A DNA stretch of 64,000 nucleotides from Drosophila persimilis (GCF_003286085.1 NW_020825298.1:10540001-10604000), one strand, 5' to 3'. Shown: positions 37,386 through 52,400, numbered from the stretch's first letter. The notes: a model not told the origin generated them from the letters alone. Translations and numbers: made by a program.

Positions 37386-37702
37386 TACCTCCAATCAAGC
37401 CATCCCATCCCCTCCATTAACATTACCTTTCCCATCTCCCACATCAAACAAGCAGGTTATGGGTTGACCATTTTCCAAGCGATTTAATGCCAGAATAGAA
37501 CAGAGCAGAAGCCGAAGCTCCAGCCGTGGCATTCTCTGCATTCGTGGCATTCGTGGCATCCGTGGCATCCTGCGTGGAGGCAACAAAGGCAAACAAACGG
37601 CGTCTGGCTGTCACTTAATCGAAGCCATTAGCGTTATTAGTGGGGCCAGGCATCACCTGCCTCCACATCCACCACCACCCTTATACTCATCCGCAGGGCC
37701 AC

Positions 37703-39578
37703 CTACTCCCATGCCTGGCTGGCGGCCAGGTACAGGGCAAAGAGTGTCTGGACGTTGTGTATGTAATCCGCCTGGGAGTCCAGGGGTCCCTCGATGCCAA
37801 ACCTTTCGCATAGCACGCGCACATAGTCGGCCAGCGGGAGATGTTGCTGCAGGCAGGAGCGGTAGGCCTGATCCAGGGCATCCTTGGTCTCCGCGTCGGC
37901 ATAGGAGCGTGGCCAGTCCTCGAGCAGAGCGTCAATGTCCTTGCGGGGCTGGGCATCGTACAGGGATTGGGTCATGTGCACCTGCTCCACCTCACCGATC
38001 CACTTGTCAATGTCCTTGGCCGATCTCGCGGTGGGTACCAAGGCAGCCGAGGATGCGTGCCGCGGGTTTCTCCCTCGACTGCCACTCAACACGGAACGGA
38101 GTTTCATATTGAGGAGACTGGGTTCGCTCTGCGTGCCCGATGGCTCGTCCAACAGCCACAGACCCAATCGCTCCAAGTGCTCGTCCAGCTCCCGCTGACG
38201 CTGTGGCTGGAGCAGAGGTGGCGCCTGCACCTTCAGCAGAGCATCCACATCGCCCACAGCGGGTACGAATTCCGGAATGAACGGCTGCAGGTGATAGGGC
38301 GTCTCAATCGTCTGCGGCGTGTACTTCAGGATGTAGGGGAATATGTCTTTGAGGTCTTGCTGCAGTGGCAGTTGCTCCCACTTGTCCGGCGTCAGGTTGA
38401 AGGACGGCTCCTGTCGTTGGCTACCGCCTGCCCCCGCCTGACCTGCACTGCGTCGCTGCTGCATGGGCAGTGCCAACTTGTGATGCGGCAACTTGGGTAC
38501 CGCTCCTCCACCCAGTGTTGCCTCATCGCTGCCCGAACTCATTTGATCATCCTGGTCCTGGTCCTGGTCCTGGGCCTGAGGCTTGGCATTTCGAGTGCTA
38601 CCTGGTCGCGTTTGAGGCCTTGGGGCTGTCATGCCCATACCCATGCCGTCGGCCAGTTGCATCTCGCTGTCATCGTCCTCGTCGCTGTCCTCGGCCTCGT
38701 CATCGTGATCAATGATGTCCTGTAGGAGACCATCGTCATCGGTGGAGTTGTTTCCCTGAAGCTGTTTTGATGGTTGAAAGTGGGGAATGATGTTTAAGAT
38801 GTTTGGTAGAGCAGGGTTGTTGAGGTGGATGGGGATACGTTATTATCGAGAGGAGAGTCTGAGACTGAAAGGTACACAATGAAGATGATAGGAAGAACGT
38901 TTTGGGACTGAAAAGCGAGGAGACCACAGCATAATCATTCTATGCAGTGATGGATAAATTTTGTACATAGTACAGGCAAAAAGACTAAACACGCATACAG
39001 TTTATGGTTCAGGATTCTTTAAGGCAGGATTTGTATTGACTTTGGTAGTATTTATAGCGATTTATATATTGCCTATATAGTACTTTATAGAGACTTTATA
39101 GAGGACTCAAGATTGCGACTTTAATATAATGTGTAGAAACCAATGGATACATGGAACAAAATGAATAGATGGTATTGATTGTCTTTTACATATGTATAGA
39201 AACGCACAATAAGATGCAGAAATATTCCAAAATGAAGGGAAATATTTTACGGTAGGAACAAAGACACTTTTCGAGGGTTTATTGCCGAAATGTACTCTCC
39301 TTTTTCTTTTCAAGACTCTCTTCTTTTCAACAACTCCCATCGCCACAATATGCCATTTAGCAAGTGCCCCTCTCATTACCTCGAGTACTCACCATTCTTC
39401 GATGCCTGCCTGCGGCCGCCCTTTGTCCACCTCTGCCTTCTTCTCCTGCTCCAGCTCCTGGTCCACTGCCACCTCTTCTGGCAGCAACTGCCGCACCGAT
39501 TCTGGGCTCCATTTGAACGCTGCTCAGATGCTTGGAGTCGCCTCCGCCGATTGTGATCTCCTCGTCGTAGTAGTTCAT
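37703..39578 (-). CDS. IFT46: Intraflagellar transport protein 46
   Basis: Two exons, 39578-39393 and 38755-37703, joined in phase 0 (AATG/GTGAGT ... CTTCAG/GGAAAC), give 412 aa. The N-terminus is acidic and low complexity (DDDG, HDDEAEDSDEDDDS). The conserved IFT46 core follows: DLKDIFPYILKYTPQTIE, PFIPEFVPAVGDVDALLKV, LDEP, KDIDKWIGEVEQVH, DIDALLEDWP and DYVRVLCERFGI. IFT46 is a core IFT-B subunit that carries outer-arm dynein and other cargo into the cilium. In flies it is expected in ciliated sensory neurons. The family's usual length is ~300-350 aa; the extra length is in the N-terminus. The ATG at 39578 (MNYYDEEITIGGG) is preferred; the frame is open further upstream, so an earlier start is possible. 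Confidence 0.9.
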
Positions 39579-39873
39579 GGCCACAGCCGGCTGTGCACCT
39601 TCCTTCCTTCCTTCCAGCTGCGAAATGCTCGTCCTCTCGAGTAGTTCTTCCCACTTCCTGCCGCTTGGGTTTACGCGGAATCCTCGCTGCACTTGCCTCA
39701 CTGCATTGACAATTTTCTACGATTTTCCGCTCCTTGCAGGTGCAGAGAGTCCTTCAACTGTTGTCGCTCCTTTGCTTCCTTCCTTCACGCTGGATTTTTC
39801 TTTATGTTTTTTTCTGTTTTTCTTTCTGTTCTGGCTGCTTACCTGAAAAACTTGTCAATTGCTTTGGCAGTGG

Positions 39874-39887
39874 GTTGTCTTGACAAC
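39874..39887. promoter_or_regulatory. Perfect palindromic X-box (RFX binding site)
   Basis: GTTGTC-TT-GACAAC fits the consensus RYYRYY(N1-3)RRNRAC with both halves perfect. It lies about 300 bp upstream of the IFT46 start codon. RFX-family factors drive most Drosophila IFT genes through such sites, so this supports both the gene call and its promoter position. Confidence 0.75.
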
Positions 39888-41859
39888 GACACCGCGTCCA
39901 CCCCTGTCTCCGCTCCCTCCGCCGCATCGTGTGGCAATACGTATAATTGTTTGTTGCCTGCAAAAACATTTACGGCCGAAACAGTTGCTCTTTGTTCTGG
40001 CCTGATACGATACCCGACGGACCTCCGCCTCTGCCAGTGCGTCGGCCTGGGTCTGGCTCGCTATCGCCTTTGGTTTTAATTACATGAAATATTTAAACCG
40101 ATTTCCCATAATTTGCAGTCTTCAGGCATTTAAATAGCAGTGGGCTACTGTCTCTGGGCCAGTTTATTGCCGGGTTTCATTAATGAAGGAGCGAACTGTT
40201 TCAAATTTTCAAAAGGTTTTTGAAAGGCTTAACATCGACAGCCATCAATTAACAAAGAGGCGCCAGCTCTGGCTTGAGGTATGTTTTTAGCCAAAATATC
40301 CATAAACTTGGAGTACCTGATGAGGTGGCAGATATAACAATTAGTAGTTCCAGATGATTTGTCTGTCGCAAAACACATGTGGGTGTCTGTTGGAGGTTAA
40401 CAAGGGTTCCTTATTGCCGAACGCGTGCTTTGAGATTCCCACGATCATAAACCCTAATATCCTACCCTACCCTACCCTAAGCGCAATGGGGTTTTATTTT
40501 ATTGTTTAAGAGAGTAACAACATCTAGATGATAGTAGATATCTGAGCAGATTTTGTAGGCATTTAGGCATAATTATACCAAAATAACACACGGTAAGAAA
40601 TACAAAGAAATTCGCTACACTTCTTTATAATATTCATATCCTTAAACCTGACAGATTCGTTTAAATATCGCCATCCATTAATACGCCTTTTATGCAATCT
40701 AGATAGTAATAAATATGTACATATGAATATAGAATTGGTTTTGATAGTCCAAATGCATTATATGTATATTCCCTGAATGCCAAATATTTTATTTGTCGTC
40801 GCCATCGCGTTTCCTTTCCAATCTTTTTAACGGCATTTCCAATCAATACATTAATACGTACTTCAGGAAAAATCTCTGCTTTTCTGGATCGAAATCCCTT
40901 TTCTAACGTTATAGGGGTATTCCCATCCTATCAACCATTTATACATCTACAAGATTGCAATTCATTTTGGACTGCATATTAATGGATGGTTAATTTTTTA
41001 AAAAATGTTTTCTTTGCATTCTTTTGTATAATTTTTGTAATACCAAATGTTCGAAATTTTGAAAATTAAATTAATTCTGTTGCATGGTTTTTACACCCCT
41101 TCCATTGACGCCCATGCCCTTCATTCAACAAGAAAAATACTCAAACGCGCTCTCATTTTCGCTCTTTCTCACTCACACACTTGCCAAAGCAACGCAGCTG
41201 AGAGAAACAACTCACACTCTCACTCAAATGTGAGAGACAACAACAAATAACATAGCTCATTCAACAGAGCCTGTTGATGGAATGAAAATATGTACATATG
41301 TGTTTCCAGCGGCAAACTCTGTTAGTAACAGCTAACATTTCAAAATTGAATAAACCGTGTAAAAGAAGAATTGTTATGCATGAAAAAATGTTTTAAATTA
41401 TTAATATATAATATTAAAAAAAGTACTATTTATTTAGTCTATTAAATTTAGCGAAAGGTAAAGGAAAATGAAAAATAAGGGCAATTTAAAATTAAAAATT
41501 TGATCTAGGAAATAAAACTGTACGTAGAATTGATTTGAAAATAATCAATTATGCCTTTATTGATTTAATTTAAAATTCTGAAATATTTTTTGAATATTAT
41601 GTATTAACAAATGGAAAAGAGCTAAATCATTTCCAACAAACTCAAAAAAATTGCCTACAACCTTCTCCACGACGGTGTTTTCGCTGCTGGCCCACTGAAA
41701 ACAGCAGCAGCTGTTAACGTCAGCCGGAAGGCTGCTGCTTGTTTTGCCGCTTGCCACTTGCCGCTTTTTGCTTTTCGTTTCACTCTGTTTTTGAATCTTG
41801 CGCTGTTCGGAACGTTTTCCACTCGCTACGGCGCTGCTCTGAGATAAAGGCACATTCCG
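39888..41859. other. Intergenic region upstream of IFT46
   Basis: I see no coding region. A short CCCTA repeat (about 40456-40479) resembles a telomeric repeat but is only a few units long. The last ~200 bp, with GC-richer sequence and AACAGCTG-like boxes, likely form the promoter of the following plus-strand leader exon. Confidence 0.4.
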
Positions 41860-42132
41860 AAGTTACGTCTTTCGTGAGAGTAGTATCTGTGTTGGTGTGT
41901 GAGTGTGCTAAAGTGTGCGAGTGACCAGCAACAACAGCAACAAAAACAACAGCGTGCAACAAGAGCGTTTGCCACTAATTAAATGCTAAAGTGTGGTGTC
42001 TGTCTGTCAATTGAATCGAAACGATACGACTTTTGATTGAATTAAAATACAAATTACACGAAAAAAAGTACAAAGTTAACAAAAGGAAAACAGCAGCAGC
42101 AACACCAATTCCAATTAACGGTAATTAAGCCG
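41860..42132 (+). other. Probable 5' UTR exon of a gene extending to the right
   Basis: The composition is typical of Drosophila leaders: GTGTG-rich start, CAACAACAGCAACAAAAACA runs, AATTAAA-rich middle and CAGCAGCAGCAACA end. Two donors follow, GTAATT (42121) and GTGAGC (42133). No start codon with a good coding frame follows within reach, so the coding exons would lie beyond the window or across a long intron. Confidence 0.4.
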
Positions 42133-44836
42133 GTGAGCCCGCGATAATTTTTCCTACACTTTCCTCCTTGTGCGAGGAAGTCGAAGTGGCAAAAGATTGT
42201 ATTTTTTACACACATACACTCTTTTATTTCGGGGATAATTAAAACCGAGAGTGGAGTGGAGTGCCGCCGTGTGTGTGTCCCTCCTCCGTCCTTTGTGCAA
42301 AGGGAAACAATTTTCATTAAACCGGCGCGGCACTAAAAGGATTACCCACCCGTTCATCTTCATCAGGCTCCGCCGCAAAACCCCTGGCACCGAAAAGCGG
42401 TAAGTTTTGCCCCAGAATCCACCCACTCACTTCCGCTGCGACACGTTTCGCGCCACGTTTTGGGTCTTGCAACAGTTAAAAAGGGTTGAGCTGACCAGCC
42501 GTTCGCAGGGTCAACATGCTTTTGTTGAGGTTAAACTGTGCCCTGAGCCGGAATTACAATCCCATCCCCCCAGCCAGCCAGTGAATCCCCAGCATTCCGA
42601 GACCCATGCCAAACAATGAAACACACGCCAAACTTTTCGGCAATAAAACGAAATTGTTTTGAATTATTGAGATCTGAGAGTGGGAGTCGGGGACGGGGAC
42701 GGCAACCCTGTAACCGGATGGTCCTTTTTCAGGGGTTTCCTTAATGCCAGTGTATGTATTTTATATTTTTTGTTGAAATATAATTTATTTTTCGGCGCAT
42801 TTATGGGCGAGCCGATCCCAACCGCAGGTCCCACGGAAAAGGACTCTTATAGGTGTCTGGGGGCATTAACAGTTAACATGCTTTGCGGTATTTGATTGGT
42901 GCCAAGTCTTTTTATCAGCCCATAAAACGAAAGGCGGCCAACAAGCACCAAGTGTCTGCCACAATTTCGGGGCATATGTTTGCTCTTCGGGTTATGTGGT
43001 GGGGTGTGGCTGAAGTGGTGGGGGTTGGCTTTGAGTGGGGTTTTCGCAAATTGGAGAAAGGTTTTATAGAGTTCAACGGGGTAACGACCAGTTTATCAAT
43101 TCTGTATGGGGGCTGCCTCAGTCGCAGCCCCGATAAGAGCTTTTTATTTTAATGCAAAATCGCTTTGTGTCAATGCACTGAAAAAATAACATTGAATATA
43201 TCCAATGGAGACATGTTGCGAGTGTTATTGAACTGACAGAAGGATGGATAACTTAAGGTCACTTTTGATAAAGAACTCTCCTGTATGTGACTCTTTGAGT
43301 TCCAGTTCAAAATGATCAATGTATTCGATTCTGGAAGAATGCCTTTTAGGGAGAAAAGACTTTATGGATCCACACATTCCAATCTTGCTTCGTAGGATCT
43401 CCAGAGCACTCTTACAGAACGATCCAACTTGGGAGTTCTCTAGAGTTATTTATCCTCGGATTCTGTTGGTGAAAAATTCATCCCTTTTCTTAGCTTAGTC
43501 ATGAAATTCTCCATTTCGAATCGTTAATCAAATTTAAAGTTTTTATTGTTCCATATCTGTTCAGTTAAATCTCATATTTTTCCAAACAACTCATATAACA
43601 CATTCCAAACAAAGCCGCATTTTTATTCGGATTCAAACCTCTTTATAACTCTTCAAATAGCATCCACCAGAACACCATCAATATTCACATTAGTGCCATA
43701 AATTTGCCAAAAACCCAAGACAATTGCAATCTTCAACAAACATTAAGATTCATTTACCGCCAAGAGCACCTAATTTCTGGACCAAGTCTGCAGCGGCTCT
43801 GTGGTTATTGGCCGGGCCCATTCAGCCTCAGCAGCTAGCATTCGAGAGCCCTGTGCGGCTAATTAATTTCCATTCAGCCAAATGGAAATACGTTAACCAT
43901 AGAATGCCGCAAATTAATTTCTAGACTGAATGAGATGGAAACAAAGGTGGGGGAGGGAGGGAAACAGACAGACAGATGCTGAACAGACGGCGGCAGTCCT
44001 CTGTCTGTCAGGAGTTGCGGGATACAGTCTGTATCGAAAGTATATACCTACATATGTATGTTGAACTACTGCTCTTTGGTTCTTATTCCTGGACTGAACT
44101 TCATTGATATCAAAAAGCAATCATAAATATTTGGAGCCTAAAAGGTATCAATAGCCCCCAAAACAAACCATAATTCAAGTCAAGTAGCTTGATAACAGAA
44201 ATACGTTAGTTCGTCAACTGGTCGTGCGCGAGAATTTATTTTAGTTTTACTTTTATAACTTCTTTGAGGCCCAACATTTTGTTGGTAGTACATGCATTAT
44301 TCTATGAAGTATGCGTAAAATGCAGAGATCAATTGTATATATATGTGAGAGCTCTTTTTGTATCCAACAATTTGGACACATTCCAATTCTAGATATCCCT
44401 ATAAACTATCCATAAAGTCAGTTACAGTTAACTGGGAGGTGTCCATCGAATCGTGATATGTATTTGTGATCTTCACTTTAATACGTTTCGTTTGGTATAT
44501 GACAATATGTCTTTCAAGGACCCAATAAAAAAGTAAAAAATATATGATAATTTGACTATTTATTTAGTTGAAGGAACATTAAGGAACATCGTTGATCGGA
44601 TCTAGCGACAAATTGCATAAAATAGAGAATCTACATATTAGAACTTCTTCTGTGTTTCATATTTTGATTTTATTCGAAGACCAGGTTTTCAATAGTGCAT
44701 ATTATTCGAGGAGGGATAATCTTCAACCATAAATGAAAGATCTATAAAGTTATCATTCCCTATACTCCTGAAACACACTGTACACACTATATTGGATTTA
44801 TCTGTGGGTAATATAAATTCCTTGAGGTCTCACTAG

Positions 44837-44838
<2 letters not shown>

Positions 44839-44876
<38 letters not shown>
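44839..44876. repeat. CT dinucleotide microsatellite
   Basis: About 19 uninterrupted CT/GA units. The GA side could bind GAGA-type factors, though at this length it is most simply a microsatellite. Confidence 0.95.
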
Positions 44877-44879
<3 letters not shown>

Positions 44880-47800
44880 GCGACCATTTTTATTTGTGGT
44901 CAGGCTATTTCGGTTTATTGTAATTTTTTATGGTCCAGCTATGGTTCTGTTGTTTGGCTTCATAACCAGCGACTAGCGACTAGCGACTGGCGACTTCGAC
45001 CTAAAATATAGTATGTATATAAATGTACAAATATATATGTATATAAATGTGTAAGTGATTCTATTGTTCCTCTTGTACTTTGGACATTTCCCAAGGCCTG
45101 AAAGCAGACACACACTTTCGCTTTTCATTGTTTCTGTGTGTCTGTTGGGGCTTTTCCTGCCCCAAAAGAAAATAAAGGAAAAGGCAGGCAAAATGTTTGC
45201 TTATCTCTTTGCCTACACATTTTTATGTGTGTTTTGCTTTGTTTTCCCCCACACCCCGCGCTGCTGCTGATGGGTGTCGAGGCTTGAGAGGATTCGCTCT
45301 TTTCCGGATAATCATCAGCATGCAAGGCCAGGCACCGCCATCCACCAGCAGCAGCCTCCATTCTCCATTGCCCCATCCTTGTGCCACATGGCTCCTCCAC
45401 CAAGTTCAGGCGAAAGCGAAAGCAGATGGAAACCCTGGTCGGGCGGGGGTCACCATAAAAATGGAAAATTGTTCTACAGTTGAAACTTTGTCGTAGGCAC
45501 AGACTGCGACATCGACTTCGTCTTCGAATTATGCCAGATTGGTTTTTATTTAAATTAGTTTTAGATTCCTTTGGGTTTGGGTTGGGTTCTCTTTTTCTTC
45601 AATGCTCACTCAAGTGTTAAAACAGAGACTCGCAAAGGACACAGAAATTGATTTTGGTGCAAAAAAAAAAATATCCATACTCGTAGAAGAATGTGCGAAG
45701 GCGGCAGCGGCTTCCCTTTTATAGCCAGTTCAGCTGTCCCTTGACCAAAAACGGGTTCCTAAGAAAACTGCCTCTGCCACTGCTTTGAATAAATAAACAA
45801 CAAAATGTACAACGAATCAGATTTCAGTCCCTCTACTATCGATGACAAATTGCACATAATTTCTGCCGTCTGCTGAGCAAATGTTTTTCGAAAACTGCAC
45901 GGATTGTGGATTTCTTTTTTATTTATGTGTCTATTCCAAGTGTCGGAACAGCCTTTGTCACAAGAAACTGCTAGAAAGTAATAACGACAGTTTATTAAAA
46001 GCCAATTGAGATCCATTTCAGAGATACGAGTATGAGAGAACGGATATCCCGGCACCCGTCATGCATGTTCGCAAAACTTTGCCCAAAAGAAAACAAAACT
46101 CTTGATTGTTCGGCAAAAACTTTTGCTGTTAACCTTTTCGGTTGACCTGCGGCCACATCTCCTCTTCCTCATCAGCATAATCCCCATGGGGAGGAGGGGA
46201 GCAAAAACAAACTTTCCCATGAGCCCAAAGAGAGATATATATCCCCCAGAAATTCGTTGTATCATTTATCACAACTTGCACTCCCAAATATATCGTGTTA
46301 CAAGGCAAAGGCAGAGGCAATGGCAAAGCCAAAAGAAAAGTGAAATGAATTATGTGGAAGGTGATGAAGTTATCATCGAGCTATCATGACTATACAGTCG
46401 CAAGGTGTTCGGCTTGTCAATGGGATTGATTATTCAAATGAAAGGCGGGAAATCGTAGATAGCGCATGGTACTCGTATAGAGGCGCCAACTTTTGTTGAG
46501 GGGTTGGGTGCTGGCCAAACAAATGCCAATTAATAATAAATGAATTTTCAAAGTGATGGTTGAGGGTGCAGCCGACATACAGAGGGAGAGGGAGAGGGAG
46601 AGATGGTGTTATGAAATTTCCTATTGAAAGTGCGATTGAAATTTGAAGATAAGAACTGGTTATGTCTTTGCGGGATTAAGGAGCAGTTTTTGTGGCATTT
46701 AATGAACTGAAAATTCGGGGATAGAAGATGATATTTGGCAAATGCATTAATTCAGGGACAAGTTTTTACATATTTCTTCTTCCCCTTCACACTTTTCACT
46801 AAGGAAAGGTTAGTCATATCCCATTTATGAACCCAACTACAAGTGATCTACTTGTAGACCAGAAATCACCATCAATCCCCGATCAAACTAAACCACTCTT
46901 TCGCACCATTCACCATCAAAAACCGCAAACAAGACTTTAAAATAACACAATCTCCTGCCAAAAGCAATCCCAATGGCCAAACAAACTAAACTTTTTTTTT
47001 GTCGACTGAAACTTGTTAATAAGCAATTTCTAAGCAGAGTTTTTTTTGGGTCTTTTGATTGTTATGTCTTCACCATTCCTACTTTATCATATCTCTTTCA
47101 TTTCTTGTCGTTCTCTGGCATTCCAATAAACAGCTTTGGTTGGGTTTTTACGTGTTCTGTACGGTTCTGTTCATTTTCATTCTTTCACAAGCATGAGCTA
47201 GTGTTATGGTTGGTGGTGACCCATTTTGTGCGGTATATTAAGTGTGATTTCCAATTACCAAATTACTGACCTCAAAACCGATTACTAAACATGCTATAAC
47301 CACTCTACACAGTAGGAAAGTGCATTATCAGCAGAAAGAACTGTTGGAACCCCAAGAATAGAGACAGAACCACACCGAAACCGTATCAATATCAATAGTG
47401 GTGTGAGTGTGTGGGTCTAAGATATGTTATCTGCCAACCCATTCCATTCATCCACATTCCCATAGCTGAAATTTGATGCGTAGCAATTCAAAGAAATCGC
47501 TATCGATTAATTTCAGTCCCCCTATAGCATATACCTAGCGAGTATTTGTATATTTTTGGTTCTGTGTTAGAATTATGAGCTCATCAATGGCCGGGACAGG
47601 TTGAATACTGTGCATTATTTATATAGATTTATCAGTGAAATATATTTACCATACATGTATTTGTTGTCTATCCCCTTCTATCCCCTTCTTGCCTTTTTTT
47701 GCCATTTGTTGAGGCAGTCAGTTGTTGACTCTTTCGCTGACTCAACGCTGAGTCTGAGTCTGAATCTTTCCTTATTGTTCTTTTCCGCTGGTTCCGATTC

Positions 47801-49387
47801 TGACTTCGTTTTATCATTTTGATGTCATCGAGCGGGTTTTTGTGGCCATAAAAAATCGCTCTTACGGTGTTTTCATTTCTTTTTCTTAAACCTTTTTATT
47901 CTTTTTTAAACCTTTTTCTTTTACTTTTTGTGTGGCACATTTATTCTCTTCTTGCCAGCCTTATTCCTGTTGTTTGATTTATTCGCTGCAGCGTCATCTG
48001 CTCGTACCATAATTTTAATTAAAAATCGCTTAAAATCCTTTTTCAAATTGTTTTCGAAAAAAACTTTTGTGTGACAGATAGAAAGAGATATAGGTGGAGG
48101 GGTGGAGGTAGGGAGGGAGGGCACGAGGTGACTGAGTGTCAACACGTGCCAAATTGTTTGTGTGCTCTTGTTCGTATCTGTAGGAAGTTTTTTCGGAAAA
48201 CTTTTTCACTTCCACGCAAAGTCGAAAGCTGAAGTTGCAGAATACCCGAAAGTATCTGCAAGATAAAAAACCTTAGCAACGCTGAAATTTAAAGTTGAAG
48301 TTGAAGTTTTATGCGCCATGCCATGCAGTTCTTCCTTCTTTATCTGGTTCGTATTGTTGCCTGTTTTTTGTTTGGTTTGTTGTTGCGTGACACTCTGCCG
48401 CATTAGCATTAACAAATAGAGAGAGACAGGGACAGAAACAGAGATAGAGACAGAGACAGACGGACAAATTCCATAATTGCCCAGGTATGGGCCTCAGGGG
48501 GCTCTACGGGCAGGGCGGACAATTGTTTGAGGTTTTGGGGTTTGCCTCATTCATGCCTTCATCCCTCTCACTTTTACGGGGCGACTGGTGTTCGGGCTGA
48601 TGGCTGTTGGGGGTGCGTCACCATGGCGTATGATGAATTTAACGCACGTGCATGTCACACGTCACTGTGGTTCGCTGTTGTTTCGCTCTCATCGTTGTTG
48701 TACTTGTTGTTTTAGTGGTTGTTCTTGTTGCCGGTTGTTATAATATTGTTATCCTGTCAGGTTTCGCTGATGGCGTTGTCGTTGTCGTTGACAACATGCT
48801 GCACGTTTTCCCTGGGTTCCTGCCCCCTTTTGATATCCTTCAAATTAGTTGAGCAAATTAATTTTGTCATTGAGCTGGTTACTTACCGGAAAAGGGTTAA
48901 GGATTTGCTTAATATTGAGTTAAATGAGCTTCCTAATGCATTCTGCCGGCTAGAAACTTTGGAGCGAGTTCCGGGAAGTGATTTTTAATGTGAATTTGAA
49001 ACGGAAGTTATTATTGGGATGAATGTCTTGGAGGAATAGTCTCAATGAATATATATCCATATATTCCTAGAGTGCAAAATATAATCCAGAATCCTAGACA
49101 ACTCCATGTCGCTATTTTATTAGTAAATTACTTAATCGTTAGGGTATTCCACATTCATTGACAAAATCCAAGTCCTTTCTCCAACCAAATCCCAGCTGTA
49201 CTTGTATTTTTTCGCGTTGTACTTCCTGCTGTTTGTTCGTGCATATTTCAATCAAATTTGTTGTAGCGGTTGCTGTTGCTGCCCCTGCGGCTTGCAGAGA
49301 GACAAATGCATGAATTATCATACGCACCGTTGACCCAAATTTTTTAAACCAAACCCGAAACACCCTTGAACGAGAGACACAAAAGAA

Positions 49388-49406
49388 GAACGAACGAACG
49401 AACGAA
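49388..49406. repeat. GAAC tetranucleotide repeat
   Basis: About four perfect AACG/GAAC units; a short microsatellite. Confidence 0.8.
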
Positions 49407-52400
49407 CTCACATGGTGAGGAAGGCAGCAGCAGGCAGAGAAGAGTCATTCCGAAATAATATATTTGGCAGCACGTGCCATGGGGAAAAGAGAGAGGCAAA
49501 GAGATAGAGAGGGAAACGACAGGGTTGCCATTCATTATGCTTAGTTTTTGGGGCGCGGCTGTGTCCTCCTCTGTATTGTGGCGGGGCCCCTCATGAATTG
49601 GGTCAGTCCGTCCTAGGGTTTCTCTTGCAGTTCTCTGTATATATACCTACTATATATAGCATAATGGAATGCCATTTTGCAACGAGTTAGTTTCATATTT
49701 TCATCTAAGCTGCCGCTCGAGGGCATGCCCCATTCTCACTAACCCGTTCACCGATTCACCCATTCTCTCCCATTCTCGTTCTCTGTTCTCTGTCCTCTGT
49801 CTTTCCTCATTAGAGGACAAAGCCTGAGTTTCCCTCTGCCCGGCCACTTGAGTCTGCTTTTAGGCGCTTCGGCTAATTATGAGGAAAAATTCTTGCAACA
49901 TCTGCAGTGGCAGTGGCAGTGTCGGCACCACTTCCCCCAGTTTGCTAGATATATCCTCTACAGGAAGCCAAGTGCTGGCAAGTGCGAAGAGAGCTCTGAG
50001 GATGCATTTTATTTACGACAAAGTGAGCTTGCCGCCAGCTGTGTGCCACAGCATTTGATGGGTATGTGGCAAGGAAAGGGCAGGAGCTCGATGCAAGTGT
50101 TGAGTTGTCAGGAAAATGTGAATTTATATACAAGTTTACCAAGGCATTTTTAATATCCATTGAAGGTACTCGTATGTACCGCAAAGTAAGTCTTTTCTGC
50201 GCCTCGCCAAAGGCTGTGTATGTTGTTGTTTGATTCTGGGAACGACTCAGCTGTCCAAGGCATTGAAGGACAGATGAAGCCGAGCGGGCAGCAGAGCCGA
50301 AGGAGGGACCAAAAGATATTTGAAGTCCTAGTATGAGTTATTTTCTATAAACTACTTCCCTATTTCTCTGGATCTAAAGCTCTGCAATGCTCTAGAAAAT
50401 CAGGGAAATTTATGTTCATTATACTTACATAAGCCATGGAAGTTCTTTTGGCATTTCAGAACTGCTTTCCAATCCATATATCTCCCATCTTTACATATCA
50501 AAGAACCAAAGTACTCGTACTATGAGCCACATTTCCCATTTTAGGCCAAAGACCCAATGGAAAGTTGATTACTTGAGCAGCTCTAAATGCCTTGTCTTGT
50601 CTAATTTCTGGTCTTTTGTTGTAGCGATTTTGACAGCTCTCTTGGCCATAAAAGGCAAACCAATGAGACTTACATAATCCGCGCCAGCCAGCCATTGAGC
50701 ATTTCTCGCATATGGCGCTGCGGCTGCCGGCCTGCCGGCCTGCCCCATTGTTTCTCTGTCATTATTAATCCAATTAGTAGTTGTAATAGAACAGGCCCAG
50801 GCCGCGGCCCGACACCCCGTCGCAGCTCGCAGCGGGGCAAGGCGACGTCTAAGAGAGAGGAAAGTCGGTATGGGTCGACTTGGTTGCACAACGCAAAAAA
50901 CGTGCCCCAAAGGAAATTAGGTCGCTGTTGTGGCACGAGACCGCGAAGGCGAGAATCGGAACCGATTTGGAAAAAAGGCAACAGAAGCTGTAAGGCAATA
51001 TGTCAGGGGTAAGCTGCTTAACAGCCGGCACTGTCTCTCTTGCTTACCCTCTGTCTCTGAGTGTCTGTCGATGTTAATGATGTTGGATGATGACATAAGC
51101 GGGCAACGTGCATCCAACTTGCCCCCAACTGCACTGCGCTCCAAAGTCTTGGAAAAAGGTCAAGTTCAAGTAAAATTAAGCACAGGTTTGTAGATAGAGA
51201 TAGAGTTTCAGTTATGTGAGTATCTGGCTAAGCGGTTTATAAGCGGCTTAAAAACTGGAAGATGATTTGTGCCCCATATTGGAATTTTTTAAGTGGGTAT
51301 TTTTTAGGCACATACAGAGGATGTTGATCAGATAATTACAATTAAGATCGAGAAGGCTTCTCTTTCCCTTTATGAAGCTACCATAGGATCAATTGTTAGA
51401 AAAACAAGTCCTTGTCCGAAAATCTTCTTTGTTTGTATAGATATTTGTGCTTAAAGTTCAAAAGAATCAACATTGAAATACTATATCCCATGCCTGGCAG
51501 CACAAATAATCTGTCGAAACAACTATCTTTTATTGCTTCTGTAGATACTTCTGTAGTCTCAGCCATACCAAAAGGAACGTTCAATCTTTGGCGGCATCTA
51601 AAGGGTAACTGCAAGGCTATCAGCTCCAAATCTAGCCTCGTGCTTTGGAGTATTTTCCTTTTAAATGAGTGCTACGACTACAATTGCCTTTATTGACGTC
51701 TGTTTATTTATAGTTTAATTATTTGCTTGTCTGAAGTCCCCCTGTATTTAGACAAGTGTTCTGCCACTTTTCATGAATTTGCCCCAAATGAGCGGCAATT
51801 GTGCGAGACGTTCATGGGGTTAATGATTGTGTGAGTGTTTCGGGCATTCTCTGCGTTTTATCGACTGCTGACGGAACGTGCCTCAAGACTGATGTTTATA
51901 AGAAACAAGTAATTCTAGCAGTTTTTATTGCGAGCTTTGCATTTGAGCGTGCGATAAGGTTTGCTAGGGAAAATCCCTTTAATATAAAAACTGGATAATA
52001 TGGAGATTTTTTGTGGTTTTGTTTTGTGCTACTCTGGGGAATAAAGTATATTTTTAGTTGGGAATTCGTGCTGGTAGTTCCCCATTTTAATCAACTCTAA
52101 AGATTACACAGCTGCAAATTTTAATTCTCAAGAATTCAGACGGAGTATTTTAATTCCATTTTGTATCAATCGACGACCAATTTGAGATCCTCTCCTACCT
52201 ACCCCCATAGATTGTTTGACTTATTCCCAACATATGTACGTACGAGTACTGCAAAGTGTGATATGTTCCTTCTGTATCATATCTTTAAGCAAATACGGGT
52301 ACACTCTCTACAAACTGTGAAATGTGCTACCTGCTCAACATTTTCCAATATTTACATACAATTCCCAGGCAAACATCGATCGCATTTTGGTGGCTCAAAA